From positions 1 through 64,000 of the forward strand of contig NZ_CP016621.1 in NCBI RefSeq assembly GCF_002741015.1: a DNA stretch of 64,000 nucleotides, in the 5' to 3' direction. This document shows positions 9,705 through 18,802 of this stretch, piece after piece. Source of the DNA: Microvirga ossetica (GTDB lineage Bacteria > Pseudomonadota > Alphaproteobacteria > Rhizobiales > Beijerinckiaceae). Below the pieces are notes generated by a model. That model was not told the origin of the DNA. It worked only from the letters and a program-made list of their open reading frames with translations, and did not search any database. Both the position numbers and the translations under genes were made by a program. Positions within the stretch are counted from its first letter, which is position 1. The number at the start of each line of letters is the position of its first letter.

Positions 9705-10148
9705 ATGGCTGGCAGAGCAGGTAGGTTTTGGCTTTGGCTCGATACCGTTCTCACCGGGGATACGAGACGCAAGGAGCAGGAGCGGATCGAGGAAATGATC
9801 GGCACCCTTGAGGAGAGAGCAGCCGATCCCTCAAAGCACGATCTCTTCGTGGAGCGCGGCGACAGGATGAGCGAGCTCGTCCTTCGGAAGCGTCACCCAG
9901 ACGGCGCGAATTCCATATTGGCAAGGGGATCGGCGAACGATCTCAAGGATGCCGTCTACCAGCGGACTGTCCTGACGATGGACCAGGACCGCCAAGCACA
10001 GCGCGATGCCCGCAAGTGCGCGGAGCATGGCACCTATTGGGATCGCAAGTTGGAGCGACACCGCACCGAAGAGGCCGCGTTGACCAAGGCGGCGGCAGCA
10101 TCGTCGCTCACTCTGCCGCCGGCATTCCGTCCCGGGAGCGTCCCGTAG
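9705..10148 (+). CDS. Modular plasmid protein without tail, 147 aa
   Basis: ATG at 9705 follows GGGAGGCAAACG. The first three residues (MAG) resemble those of the 7919 and 8574 products. One beta-beta-alpha-like module lies near residues 50-90 (SELVLRKRHPDG, ILARGSANDLKDAVY), flanked by long charged helices. The C-terminus (LPPAFRPGSVP) lacks the D-P-F tail. The CTTGCA box is at 9637. Its 3' end meets the RTX adhesin gene convergently with an 11-base gap, so transcripts may collide. Function unknown. Confidence 0.68.
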   Translation: MAGRAGRFWLWLDTVLTGDTRRKEQERIEEMIGTLEERAADPSKHDLFVERGDRMSELVLRKRHPDGANSILARGSANDLKDAVYQRTVLTMDQDRQAQRDARKCAEHGTYWDRKLERHRTEEAALTKAAAASSLTLPPAFRPGSVP

Positions 10149-10159
10149 GACGGATCGCT

Positions 10160-13100
10160 TCAGGCCAGAGTATCCCAGTTGCCCATACTGCTGATCCGCT
10201 GGGACGGATCAGGTAGCGCTCCTGTCGAAAGGGACTGTATGGCTGTCGGGATGCTCGACTCACGCGGCACGATCACCACGTCTCCCTCATGAAGTTCGGA
10301 GCCATTTGCCAAGATGCCGTTTCCTGATCCCCCGAACCCAAGATACACGACGGTGTGCTCACCCGTCCATTCGAACAACCCCTGACCGAAGCCCGGGTCG
10401 CTATCGATGATGACGAACTTGTCGACACCGCTCTCGAACCCGTTGATCGATCCCCCCGTTGGCTCTCCCCGGCCATAAACGAAGTAGTCGACTTCTCCTG
10501 CAACACCCTCCAATGCCTGGCCCGGCTCCGAGGCGGCGTTCCTGACGATGTTGGCGACAGGAAGGGCATCGTTGTCCACGATGCGCAACACTGCACTCGC
10601 TCCCGACAAATTCGATGGACGTGAAAGCTCGTATGCCAGGCTTTCGAGGATATCGACCCTCAGCAGTTCAGTGCCTTCCACCGTTGCATCGTCAATGGGG
10701 TCAACGGTGAGTCCGACACTCTCCTGTCCTGCCTCGATCCTCACGGTATGCGTCGAGCCGAGAGAGATGTCCACGTCCTCGCTCTCGACCGTACCCGATA
10801 GGGTGAATTGGATGTCCAGCGGTTGAGAGAAATCGACGTTACGCCTGAAAAAGATGGTGCGCGCCTCACCCTCGGTGGTCGACACGACCGACGCCGACAC
10901 ACTGTTGAGAGGCGGAGAGACCGAAGCGTAGGGGTCGTTCCGGTGAAAGACGAAATCGCTGCTGACGAGGTCAGTGTCAAGTACCGCGATCTGTGTCGAC
11001 AAGACTGCCAGTTTGATGAAGTAGGTCGCGTCCGCGATGGTCGGATCGCCTCCTAAATCGAAGCCGTTCTGGAAACTCGCCTGGGACGGCAACTGCGACT
11101 GATCCTTGACGATGGCAATCTTATCGAGGCCGCTCTCGAAGCCGATGATACTGTCCGGTCTCATGATCGCCCTGGTCCAGTCGAACACGAAAACGTCCGC
11201 TTCTCCGGCCGTTCCCACAAGTCCTTGATTCGCGATGCTCTGGTTGTCGCGGATGATGTTGGGATCATCCATTGGGTTGATCGTCAGCGTAGCCGTTGCG
11301 ACATTCGAGTCAGAAGTTCCGTCATTGGCCTTGTACGTGAATGTCACCTCCCCATTGAAGTCCTGCGGACCCTGGAAGGAGAACGTCCCGTCAGGATTGA
11401 AAGTCAGGCCTTCAACCGCATTTCCGCTGGTATCCCGTGCTCCCTGAACCAACGCGTACGTGAAGTTGACGCTGTCGACGTCGGTCGCGGTGACGCTCCC
11501 CTCGATGAGGGTGTCCTCGTCGCCGCTGGCCTGGATGGGAGAGACCGTCGGGCTGTCGTTGACCGGATTGATGGTCAACTCGACAATGCTGAGAGGTGTA
11601 GGCAGGCTGCCGTCGAACGCACGGTACCTGAATGTCACATTGCCGCTGTAGTCCTGCGGACCCTGGAAGGAGAACGTGCCGTCGGAATTGAAGACGAGGC
11701 CGGTGACGGGATTGCCGCTCTGATCCCGCGCTGGCGTACCCAGGATATAGGTCAGCGGGTCGCCATCCGCGTCAGTCGCGGACACTGATCCAGAGATCGG
11801 TATGTCCTCATCACCCGAAAAGCGCGTGATTGCCGGGACACTGGGTTCGTCATTGACCGGATTGACTGCCAGTGTGACCGTCGCGACGTTGGAATCTAGC
11901 GAACCATCATTGGCCTTGTAGGTAATAGTGACGGTGCCATTGAAGTTGCCCGGCCCGCGGAAGGAATAGGTGCCGTCAGGGTTGAAGGCCAGTCCCGTCA
12001 CGAGATTGCCATCGGCGTCGTGCGCCCCTTGCACGAGGGCATATGTCAGCGCGTCGCCTTCCCCATCCGCGGCTGAGACCGATCCGGCGATGGTCGCGTC
12101 CTCATCGCCAGAAGCATTGGCATTCGCCGCGACGGGAGCGGTGTTGTCGTCCACCGGGTCGATGGTGATGGTCACCGGGGCCTCATTGCTGTCGGCCGCG
12201 CCGTCGTTCGCCCGGTAGGTAAAGGTGACTGTGCCGTTGAAGTCCTGTGGCCCCTGGAAGGTGTAGGTACCGTCCGGGTTGAACGTCAGGCCCGCAACCG
12301 CATTGCCGTTTCCATCCCTGGCGACTTGCACCAGGGAATAGGTGAGGGCGGAACCCTCCACGTCGGTGGCGGTCACTGTCCCCGTGATGGTTGTGTCCTC
12401 ATCGCCGGACGATGACGCCGCCTGGGCCGCCGGGGCATCGTTCACCGGAGTCACAGTGAGGGTGACGGTCGCAACGTTCGAGTCGAGGGAACCGTCGCTC
12501 GCACGATACGAGAAGGTGATAGTCCCGTTGAAGTTTGACGGCCCGGTGAACGAGTACGATCCATCGGAATTGAAGGTCAGTCCGGAAACCGGGTTTCCGT
12601 TCGAAGCCCTCGCACCCTGCACGAGTGAATAGGTCAGGGGATCACCGTTGGGATCAGTGGCCTCGACGGACCCGGTGATCGTCGTATCCTCGGCTCCAGA
12701 GGCAGTCCCGGCTCCTGCGGTCGGCGCTACGTTGTCCTCGACGGGGTTGACCGTCAGTGTCACCGTGGCCGTGTTCGAGTCTGCCGCGCCGTCATTAGCC
12801 TTGTAGGTGAAGGTCACGGTCCCATTGAAGTCCTGTGGCCCCTTGAAGGAATACGTTCCGTCAGGATTGAAGGTCAGGCCGGACACCAGGTTGCCATTCG
12901 CGTCTCTGGCGCTCTGAACGACTGAATAGGTCAGTGTGCTACCATCCACGTCCGTCGCTGCTACCGACCCGGTTGTGATCGTGTCCTCATCCCCGGAGGA
13001 GGATGCCGCCTGAGCCACGGGTGCGTCATTGACCGAATTGGCGGTCAGGGTGACGGTCGCGACGTTTGAGTCCGCCGATCCGTCATTGGCCTTGTAGGTG

Positions 13101-14992
13101 AAGGTGACCGAGCCATTGAAGTTGGCTGGCCCCTGGAAGCTGTAGGTGCCGTTCGGGTTGAAGGTCAGCCCGGTGACGGCATTGCCGTTAGCGTCCCGAG
13201 GTCCCTGCACGAGGGCGTAGGTCAGGGCATCGCCATCCCCGTCCGCAGCGGAGACAGTTCCCGATATGACCGAGTCCTCGTTGCCCGAGGCGCTCCCGTT
13301 CGCGGCAACGGGGGCCGCGTTGTCCGCGACGGCGGTGACGGTCACGTTGACAGTCCCGGTCGCCGTCCCGCCGCGGCCGTCGGAGACCGTATACCGGAAG
13401 GAGGCAGGGCCGTTGTAGTCCGCTGCCGGGGAGTACGTGATCTGTCCGTTCGTCAGGGTGACGGTACCGTGGGTGTCCGCGGTGGCAGTTACTCCCGTGA
13501 CTGTCAGGACGTCGAGACGGTCGATGTCCGTGTCATTCGCCACGAGGGTAGAGGCTGCGAAGGCGAGGGGAGTGTCCTCGTTCGTGGCCCTTGCGTCACT
13601 GACCGCGACTGGGCCGTCGTTGGCACCCGTGATCGTGAGCGTGACGTTAGCTGTCGAGAGGTTGCCGCTGCCGTTGCCCACCGTATAGGTGAAGGTGCGC
13701 TGGACGCTCTCGCCTTGGGACAGGTTGTCGTAGGTGGTTCCGGGGATAACCACGAGGCTGTTGTTCAGCCCGAGCCTGACGGCGATCCCGTCGACCGTGG
13801 CGACGGTGTCGCCGGTGTTGGCATTCCCGCCGCCCAGCCTCTGCACCCGGAGAGCAGCTCCCGAGAGGGATACGTCATCCGCGAGGACGTTGGCGACGGT
13901 GATGATCTGGTTCTCGGTCCCAGATCCCGTATCCGACCGGGCGATCGGCCCATTCATGTCGTAAGTCTGGCTGCCGATCCTGAGGAATTCGACCCCCGAA
14001 AGCCGATCCGTCCCGTCCGTTCCGGCCACCTGTAGGACGGACGTGGAGACGCGGGTGAAGGTGTAGTCGTCGACGTTGCCGGACAACACCACCGTGTCGG
14101 TACCCGTGCCACCGTCGATGGTATCGTTCCCCGTCCCGCCCGTGACCGTATCGTTACCGGATCCGCCCGTGATGCTGTCGGCTCCTGTCCCGCCGTCGAT
14201 GCTGTCGTGATCGTTGCCGCCGTCGAGGCGGTCGTTACCGTCACCGCCTGACAGCGTATCGTTGCCGGCCGCCCCGGATAGGCTGTCATTGCCTATACCA
14301 CCCTCGATCCCGTCGGTTCCGTTACCGCCGTCGATCGTGTCGGCGCCGTCGCCGCCAGAGAGGCGATCATTGCCGTCTCCGCCTTCCATCCGGTCGTCGC
14401 CCGTTCCCCCGTCCAGGCTGTCGTCGCCGACATCGGCAACCATCCGGTCGTCGCCTGCGCCCCCCAACATGGTGTCGTTGCCGGACCCTCCGGTCATGGT
14501 GTCGTTCTCGGAACCGCCGTCCATGAAGTCGTTGCCGGTTCCACCGTCCATGTTGTCGGTGCCGCCCCCGCCCTCGAGGCGGTCATCTCCGGCTCCCGCG
14601 ATCAGCGTATCGATCCCAGCCCCGCCAAGGAGGGTATCGGCGACCGATCCCCCTTCCAGTCGATCATTCCCGTCGCCGCCATCCAGGTAGTCGCTGTCAC
14701 CCCCTCCGGCCAAGGTGTCATTGCCCAGTCCCCCTAGCAGCCTGTCCGCGCCCGCGTTGCCATTGAGGTTGTCGTGACCATCTCCTCCGTCGAGGACATC
14801 GATCCCGATCCCGCCTCTCAGGGTGTCGTGCCCGATTCCGCCGTTCAGGGTATCGTCCCCCTCGTCTCCATCGATGAGGTCGTCGCCGCCCAGTCCGTTG
14901 AGGAGGTCCCGGCCGCCCCTGCCGTTTATCGTGTCGGCAGAGTTGGTGCCCGGTATGGTGTCGTTGCCGGGTGTGCCATTGAGCGTCGCCAT
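10160..14992 (-). CDS. Giant RTX/VCBS-repeat adhesin-like protein, 1610 aa
   Basis: Start at 14992 follows GAGGGATGAAAC. Probably surface-exposed or secreted by a type I system. Residues 1-300 are almost pure Ca-binding nonapeptides (GGxGNDxLxGG type, over 20 copies). From about 345 follow two diverged and seven near-identical cadherin/VCBS-like domains of roughly 98-102 residues ([47 protein letters not shown]). After residue 1300 comes a Calx-beta-like segment ([10 protein letters not shown]) and a short end without obvious RTX. Placing the RTX block at the N-terminus is the reverse of most type I adhesins. No signal peptide and no transporter genes nearby. Confidence 0.88.
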   Translation of the reverse strand: MATLNGTPGNDTIPGTNSADTINGRGGRDLLNGLGGDDLIDGDEGDDTLNGGIGHDTLRGGIGIDVLDGGDGHDNLNGNAGADRLLGGLGNDTLAGGGDSDYLDGGDGNDRLEGGSVADTLLGGAGIDTLIAGAGDDRLEGGGGTDNMDGGTGNDFMDGGSENDTMTGGSGNDTMLGGAGDDRMVADVGDDSLDGGTGDDRMEGGDGNDRLSGGDGADTIDGGNGTDGIEGGIGNDSLSGAAGNDTLSGGDGNDRLDGGNDHDSIDGGTGADSITGGSGNDTVTGGTGNDTIDGGTGTDTVVLSGNVDDYTFTRVSTSVLQVAGTDGTDRLSGVEFLRIGSQTYDMNGPIARSDTGSGTENQIITVANVLADDVSLSGAALRVQRLGGGNANTGDTVATVDGIAVRLGLNNSLVVIPGTTYDNLSQGESVQRTFTYTVGNGSGNLSTANVTLTITGANDGPVAVSDARATNEDTPLAFAASTLVANDTDIDRLDVLTVTGVTATADTHGTVTLTNGQITYSPAADYNGPASFRYTVSDGRGGTATGTVNVTVTAVADNAAPVAANGSASGNEDSVISGTVSAADGDGDALTYALVQGPRDANGNAVTGLTFNPNGTYSFQGPANFNGSVTFTYKANDGSADSNVATVTLTANSVNDAPVAQAASSSGDEDTITTGSVAATDVDGSTLTYSVVQSARDANGNLVSGLTFNPDGTYSFKGPQDFNGTVTFTYKANDGAADSNTATVTLTVNPVEDNVAPTAGAGTASGAEDTTITGSVEATDPNGDPLTYSLVQGARASNGNPVSGLTFNSDGSYSFTGPSNFNGTITFSYRASDGSLDSNVATVTLTVTPVNDAPAAQAASSSGDEDTTITGTVTATDVEGSALTYSLVQVARDGNGNAVAGLTFNPDGTYTFQGPQDFNGTVTFTYRANDGAADSNEAPVTITIDPVDDNTAPVAANANASGDEDATIAGSVSAADGEGDALTYALVQGAHDADGNLVTGLAFNPDGTYSFRGPGNFNGTVTITYKANDGSLDSNVATVTLAVNPVNDEPSVPAITRFSGDEDIPISGSVSATDADGDPLTYILGTPARDQSGNPVTGLVFNSDGTFSFQGPQDYSGNVTFRYRAFDGSLPTPLSIVELTINPVNDSPTVSPIQASGDEDTLIEGSVTATDVDSVNFTYALVQGARDTSGNAVEGLTFNPDGTFSFQGPQDFNGEVTFTYKANDGTSDSNVATATLTINPMDDPNIIRDNQSIANQGLVGTAGEADVFVFDWTRAIMRPDSIIGFESGLDKIAIVKDQSQLPSQASFQNGFDLGGDPTIADATYFIKLAVLSTQIAVLDTDLVSSDFVFHRNDPYASVSPPLNSVSASVVSTTEGEARTIFFRRNVDFSQPLDIQFTLSGTVESEDVDISLGSTHTVRIEAGQESVGLTVDPIDDATVEGTELLRVDILESLAYELSRPSNLSGASAVLRIVDNDALPVANIVRNAASEPGQALEGVAGEVDYFVYGRGEPTGGSINGFESGVDKFVIIDSDPGFGQGLFEWTGEHTVVYLGFGGSGNGILANGSELHEGDVVIVPRESSIPTAIQSLSTGALPDPSQRISSMGNWDTLA
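11270..13320 (-). repeat. Seven tandem ~300-bp VCBS-domain repeats
   Basis: Inside the adhesin gene, DNA repeats with a period of about 290-306 bases encode near-identical domains; repeat borders fall near 11560, 11855, 12155, 12445, 12735, 13025 and 13315. High identity suggests recent expansion and copy-number instability. Confidence 0.85.
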
Positions 14993-15198
14993 GTTTCATC
15001 CCTCAACTGCTTACGTGTCTAGTTCCGTAGACATCGTTATGAATCGAGGTGCTCCAGGCAGCAGGCGCCGAACACGACAGTACATGTCGTGCGGCATGGC
15101 GGATGAGCACACGCGTCACCAGGACTGTTTGTATGGTAATCTAGTCGCTGCTAACCGCATTCCCGGCCGTTCCGGCCTTTAACCCCGTTATTACTATC

Positions 15199-15224
15199 AA
15201 GTCATACTAACAAGTCATACTAAC
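15199..15224 (+). repeat. Perfect 13-bp tandem duplication
   Basis: AAGTCATACTAAC occurs twice back to back, followed at once by AGGAGG. It lies in the approximately 650-base stretch between the adhesin start and the 15650 gene, which otherwise holds only the gene remnant ending at 15509. Confidence 0.8.
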
Positions 15225-15239
15225 AGGAGGATTGTCCGG

Positions 15240-15509
15240 GTGTCCTGGGAAAATAGGGGTAAGTCCCTGGTGTGGGTCCTCGTCCCTAAAGTGGTGTGCA
15301 GGTCAAAACCACAACGGACCTCGTTAAGGGCTATCGACGGCGGTAGCGGCCAACGAGCAGGACACCCGGATCTTTGCAGACTTCGATCGTCGAAATCGGC
15401 GCCGGGCTCCCTGTTCTCCGTCGCGGCCGTCAAAGGTGGCACCCGGGAAAACCCGTTTGCTCCCAAGAGTGAGCGCGTCCCCACAGGCTCCCAGGACTTC
15501 AAGATGTGA
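15240..15509 (+). pseudogene. Remnant of a tail-bearing plasmid gene
   Basis: The frame from a GTG at 15240 (AGGAGG upstream) to 15509 has no sensible protein content at first, but its last 28 codons read GTRENPFAPKSERVPTG then SQDFKM. This is the tail seen in the 8574 product (DPFASK...GGFKM). The sequence after the stop (TGATCGTTCGGAATCCGAT and a GC hairpin) also matches the 3' flanks of the family. I read it as the 3' end of a deleted gene; a short expressed protein is possible but less likely. Confidence 0.5.
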
Positions 15510-15574
15510 TCGTTCGGAATCCGATGCATCCGAGGGCGGGGTCATTCCCGTCCTTTTTCGTGGCCGATTTGATG

Positions 15575-15603
15575 TTTGCAAGGCCGCAACGACCATCATT
15601 GGG
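15575..15603 (+). promoter_or_regulatory. Promoter-like element of the 15650 gene
   Basis: TTTGCA at 15575-15580 and ATTGGG at 15598-15603, spacer 17 bases, matching the CTTGCA elements before sister genes. Confidence 0.45.
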
Positions 15604-15649
15604 AGCGGCCGCGCGGAAACCACGGCTTCGAGCAGGGAGGGGATGTATC

Positions 15650-17188
15650 ATGGAACGGCTGGATTACGCGAAGATGGGGCCTTACGAGCTCGCGTATCGG
15701 GCTCTGGACGGCAGCAAGATGGCTGACAGGCTGTTGAGGAAGATGGCCGATGAATACGGCCTGGACTTGGGCCAGGTGCCGGGCGACCCGATCGTGCCCG
15801 ACTTCCGCAAGCTTGCGGAGGCCGTGGACGGCGTGAAGGGCCAGAGGAACGTGGAAGAGCTCCAGGCCACCCTGAACGCCTTGGAGGATCGGTTCGGGAA
15901 TGGGGCCAAGTGGAACATCAAGGCGGAGTTCGAGACCGGAGGCGGATACCGCGTGTTCGAGATGTTGCCCGATGGTCAGAAGGCACCCATCGCGGGGGGC
16001 GACCTAGACGACGTGAAGGAAGCGATCGCTGGCTGGGAAGCCAAGTTGTCGGCGGCGAATGCCCCGGCTCCGGAGGTTCCGGCCGCTCCCGTCCCCGAGG
16101 ACAAGGAAGCGGTTTGGGCCCGTCAGGCCGACGAGATCAAGGCCGCGATCAGCAAGCTGGTGGAGGACTACCCGGAGGACAACCGCTACGACTTCGCCAA
16201 GGCGGAGGTCACTCACAAGGGGGAGGGGCAGTTCGACGTTTCCTACAACACCTCCCGCGCCCATACCTACTTCTCCAGGCTGGCCGGCGGCGACTTCGAG
16301 AAGGTCATGGAGGCCGTCAACTGGCGGCGGTCCTGCATCGTGGAGCAGCAGAAGGCGCATGAGATCGCCAGGCAGAAGCAGGAGGTGATGAAGCCTCACA
16401 CTCAAACGCTGTCGGTCCTCAACCGCGAGGCCGCCAAGAACGGCCTGTATGCCGCGATGGGCTGCGGCGACGACATGAAGGTCACGTTTTCGCTCCATGA
16501 GCGCGGAACGGACAGGATCGTTGCCACGGCTCCGGTGGATAGGCTGGACCGCATTGAGGAACGGGTCCGTCAGGAGGCGGAAGCCCGCCTAGCCGCAGAG
16601 CGTGAGTTCCAGGCCCAGCTACGGGCAGAGGCACAGGCCAACGCGCCGGCACAGCCACAGGCCCGCGTCCAGCCCGAGGCTGGCAGGGTTCGCCGTCCCA
16701 CGCTCGGTTCCGGCTTCTCCAGGCCGGCGGCTCCCGCTGCGGTGGCCTCACAGTCCCGGCCCGAAACCGACATACAGCGGTTGAGGGCTTCCGCCATGAG
16801 TGCCGCCGCTCCCGTCGTGAACGAGCTCGGAAAGAGGGGCGAGAAGCACGGCCTCGATTGCTACGCCCACTGCGACGACGACGGTTCCAACGTCAACTTC
16901 GTCTTGGGGAAGAAGGAAACGAACGAGTTCGTGATTTCCTCGCGCAAGGGGGACGAGGATCATCTTCGGAGATGGCTGGATCGTCGGGATGTGGCGTTCG
17001 AGGAACAGCACAAGGCCAAGTCTACCGCCGCCGCCGATCCGTTCGGTCCCCGCCAGTCCTCGGCGGCTCCCCAGCGCAGGGGTCTTCTCGGCCGTCCCGC
17101 TGGTCAGTGGCAGCGGCGCACCGAGGGCGGCGCGTTCGACCGCAAGGACGACCGGAGCAACCAGACCTCGAGGTCCTACGGTTTCTGA
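15650..17188 (+). CDS. Tail-bearing protein with four modules, 512 aa
   Basis: ATG at 15650 follows GGGAGGGGATGTATC. Function unknown. Four diverged copies of the beta-beta-alpha-like module: residues 87-128 (GYRVFEMLPDGQK, GGDLDDVKEAI), 177-228 (QFDVSYNTS, AGGDFEKVMEAV), 262-312 (MKVTFSLHERG) and 398-450 (NVNFVLGKKETNEFVIS, DEDHLRRWLD). Modules 2-4 are separated by Ala/Pro/Gln-rich linkers and charged helices (residues 315-350). The tail starts AADPFGPRQSS near residue 461 and is rich in Arg (QRRGLLGRPAGQWQRR), ending SYGF. It is the largest family member and has its own promoter-like box and a perfect terminator. Confidence 0.78.
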   Translation: MERLDYAKMGPYELAYRALDGSKMADRLLRKMADEYGLDLGQVPGDPIVPDFRKLAEAVDGVKGQRNVEELQATLNALEDRFGNGAKWNIKAEFETGGGYRVFEMLPDGQKAPIAGGDLDDVKEAIAGWEAKLSAANAPAPEVPAAPVPEDKEAVWARQADEIKAAISKLVEDYPEDNRYDFAKAEVTHKGEGQFDVSYNTSRAHTYFSRLAGGDFEKVMEAVNWRRSCIVEQQKAHEIARQKQEVMKPHTQTLSVLNREAAKNGLYAAMGCGDDMKVTFSLHERGTDRIVATAPVDRLDRIEERVRQEAEARLAAEREFQAQLRAEAQANAPAQPQARVQPEAGRVRRPTLGSGFSRPAAPAAVASQSRPETDIQRLRASAMSAAAPVVNELGKRGEKHGLDCYAHCDDDGSNVNFVLGKKETNEFVISSRKGDEDHLRRWLDRRDVAFEEQHKAKSTAAADPFGPRQSSAAPQRRGLLGRPAGQWQRRTEGGAFDRKDDRSNQTSRSYGF

Positions 17189-17213
17189 TCTTTCGAGGAT
17201 CGAAACAATCCGA

Positions 17214-17245
17214 GGGGCGGGATTTCTCCCGCCCCTTCTTCTTTA
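17214..17245 (+). terminator. Terminator after the 15650 gene
   Basis: Perfect 9-bp stem GGGGCGGGA-TTTC-TCCCGCCCC then TTCTTCTTT. Upstream, right after the stop, is the inverted repeat TTCGA-GGA-TCGAA. Confidence 0.9.
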
Positions 17246-17257
17246 CCACGCGACCGA

Positions 17258-17292
17258 TTGACCCTTGCAGGGGATCGTCCCTCACCATTAGG
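17258..17292 (+). promoter_or_regulatory. Promoter-like element of the 17324 gene
   Basis: TTGACC directly followed by CTTGCA (17264-17269), a 17-base spacer, and ATTAGG (17287-17292). Confidence 0.5.
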
Positions 17293-17323
17293 GGTCCGGT
17301 TTGGACCATAGGGAGGGCATCAG

Positions 17324-18178
17324 ATGAAGGCTTTCGAGTTCGTTAACGCGACCGCCGAGCAGCGGAGGGACTTCGACGCGATCAAGCAGCGCGTCGAGGC
17401 CGAGTTCCCCGGGATGTTCGAGGTGAAATACATCCAAGGCACCTGGGACGACGAGGCCAAGCGCGGTGACGTTGCGATCGCTGGCAATTGGAACGGCTCA
17501 GAGGTCGTGAAGGTTTTCGGCAACGCCGAGAAGGTTGGCCTCTATCTGGATGACACGGCCAGTCTGCGGCGGCTCATGGAAGCAACCATGCCGAAGGACA
17601 CGACACCGGAGGCCAACGCGACAGCTTACGCACGTCGCAAGGACGAGGAAGCGGCGATCATCGCCAAGGCCGATCCCGCTTGGATCAAGGCGAAGGATGC
17701 CGAGTATGAGGCAATCAGCCGACGTGCCGGGCAGGTCGATGTGCGTGTCCTGCGTGACAACCACTTTTCGACCTACAGCCTCTACACCCTAAAAGGGGAG
17801 GCTCTCGGCATCCAAGGCTCCGCGACCGACGCGGATCGGTTCCTCTTCGACCGAGAGGAAGCCGCCTTGATGAAGAAGGCCAAGAAGGTATTGGGCGACG
17901 GCTACCACATCGGCAGGAACAACATCGGAAGGGGCAATGCGAACTTTGTCGTCGGCGTGATCGACCATGATCAGGTTCGCCCCGGCAATCCGAGCAACGT
18001 CAAGGTCATCGCCAACGGCGACTTCTCCAGTCTTTCCGCTTCCATCGACAGGCTGGGTGCCGAGATCAAGGCCGGGATTTCCCACGGCCCGAACGCTCCC
18101 CGCAGGGAAGCCGGCGATCCCTTCGCCAAGAAGGACACCGCCCGGGAGCGCGGTGCCTCGAAGGGTTATGGCATGTGA
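17324..18178 (+). CDS. Tail-bearing modular plasmid protein, 284 aa
   Basis: Start follows GGGAGGGCATCAG. Function unknown. Module-like stretches occur near residues 45-85 (GDVAIAGNWNGSEVVKVFG, EKVGLYLDD), 140-180 (TYSLYTLKGEALGIQG) and 208-250 (ANFVVGVIDHDQ, NGDFSSLSASIDRL). The tail starts AGDPFAKKDTARERG at about residue 264 and ends GYGM. It is flanked by two other family members (15650 and 18311), all on the plus strand but each with its own promoter and terminator, which suggests serial duplication and divergence. Confidence 0.75.
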   Translation: MKAFEFVNATAEQRRDFDAIKQRVEAEFPGMFEVKYIQGTWDDEAKRGDVAIAGNWNGSEVVKVFGNAEKVGLYLDDTASLRRLMEATMPKDTTPEANATAYARRKDEEAAIIAKADPAWIKAKDAEYEAISRRAGQVDVRVLRDNHFSTYSLYTLKGEALGIQGSATDADRFLFDREEAALMKKAKKVLGDGYHIGRNNIGRGNANFVVGVIDHDQVRPGNPSNVKVIANGDFSSLSASIDRLGAEIKAGISHGPNAPRREAGDPFAKKDTARERGASKGYGM

Positions 18179-18212
18179 TGCCACCTCGGGGAAAAGGAAG
18201 AAGGAATTGGGA

Positions 18213-18239
18213 GGGCTGGGGCAACCCGGCCCTTTTCTT
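18213..18239 (+). terminator. Terminator after the 17324 gene
   Basis: GGGC-T-GGG-GCAA-CCC-G-GCCC stem followed by TTTTCTTT; preceded by a GGGGAAAAGGAAGAAGG purine block that recurs elsewhere. Confidence 0.75.
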
Positions 18240-18244
18240 TGACG

Positions 18245-18270
18245 CTTGCATGATCACGGAAACCATTAAG
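18245..18270 (+). promoter_or_regulatory. Promoter-like element of the 18311 gene
   Basis: TTGACG overlapping CTTGCA (18245-18250), then ATTAAG at 18265-18270. Confidence 0.45.
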
Positions 18271-18310
18271 AGCGTCGCCGCGCTGGCGGCTCACAATAAG
18301 GGAGGATCGG

Positions 18311-18649
18311 ATGTTCGAACGCGAGAAGGAAGAGTGCCGACCGGAGGCCGAGGCCCGCGCGATGGCAGTCTTTCGCAGGAGGGCGGCAAAAGGCAAGTTT
18401 TCACTCCTGCCCTTGGACGGGAAGGAATACACGCTCTTGGGAAAGGACGGCCGGGTGGTCGCCCGGGGGCCGATAGAGAACCTGGCCCGCTACCTGGATG
18501 AAGCCGAACGCGAGTCCTTGCCGGGACAGGCACCCTTCGAGCCGCGCAAGGCATCCGGCAAGCCTTACACCAGGCCGAGCCCGCCGGCGATCCGTTCGAG
18601 CGAAACCGCGACAGGGACCGTGGGGTCTGGAGTGGACCATGATCTCTGA
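18311..18649 (+). CDS. Single-module plasmid protein, probably frameshifted, 112 aa
   Basis: Start follows GGGAGGATCGG. Residues 36-70 are one clean module (FSLLPLDGKEYTLLG, KDGRVVARG, ENLARYLDEAE). In the annotated frame the end is Pro/Ser-rich and tail-less (GVDHDL), but a second frame over about 18574-18637 reads AGDPFERNRDRDRG then VWSGP and a stop, which is the family tail. A single indel around 18530-18575 would join module and tail. Either the gene is recently broken, the sequence has an error, or the two frames are joined by frameshifting. Confidence 0.6.
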   Translation: MFEREKEECRPEAEARAMAVFRRRAAKGKFSLLPLDGKEYTLLGKDGRVVARGPIENLARYLDEAERESLPGQAPFEPRKASGKPYTRPSPPAIRSSETATGTVGSGVDHDL

Positions 18650-18698
18650 TTGTTCGAGGTTCGAAACAGTCCTTTCGAGGTTCGAAGCATTGCATCGG

Positions 18699-18726
18699 GG
18701 GCGGGGTCATTCCCGCCCTTTTCCTT
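18699..18726 (+). terminator. Terminator after the 18311 gene
   Basis: GGGCGGG-GTCATT-CCCGCCC followed by TTTTCCTTT. Two copies of TTCGA-GGT-TCGAA precede it (18653-18665 and 18675-18687). Confidence 0.85.
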
Positions 18727-18802
18727 TGACGCTTGCGAGTCCGTGCTTGCCACAATGGAAGGTCGCCGCAGCCGGCGGCTTCATCACAAGGGAGGGGAGA
18801 TC

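Noticed and set aside
11225..11788. Plus-strand frames inside the adhesin gene (up to 188 codons), repeated with a ~300-base period
   Set aside because: They are shadows created by the repeated VCBS domains.
14090..14985. Short-period GC-rich repeats that could be mistaken for a CRISPR array
   Set aside because: The period is 27 bases with codon structure of RTX nonapeptides, no unique spacers, and no cas genes.
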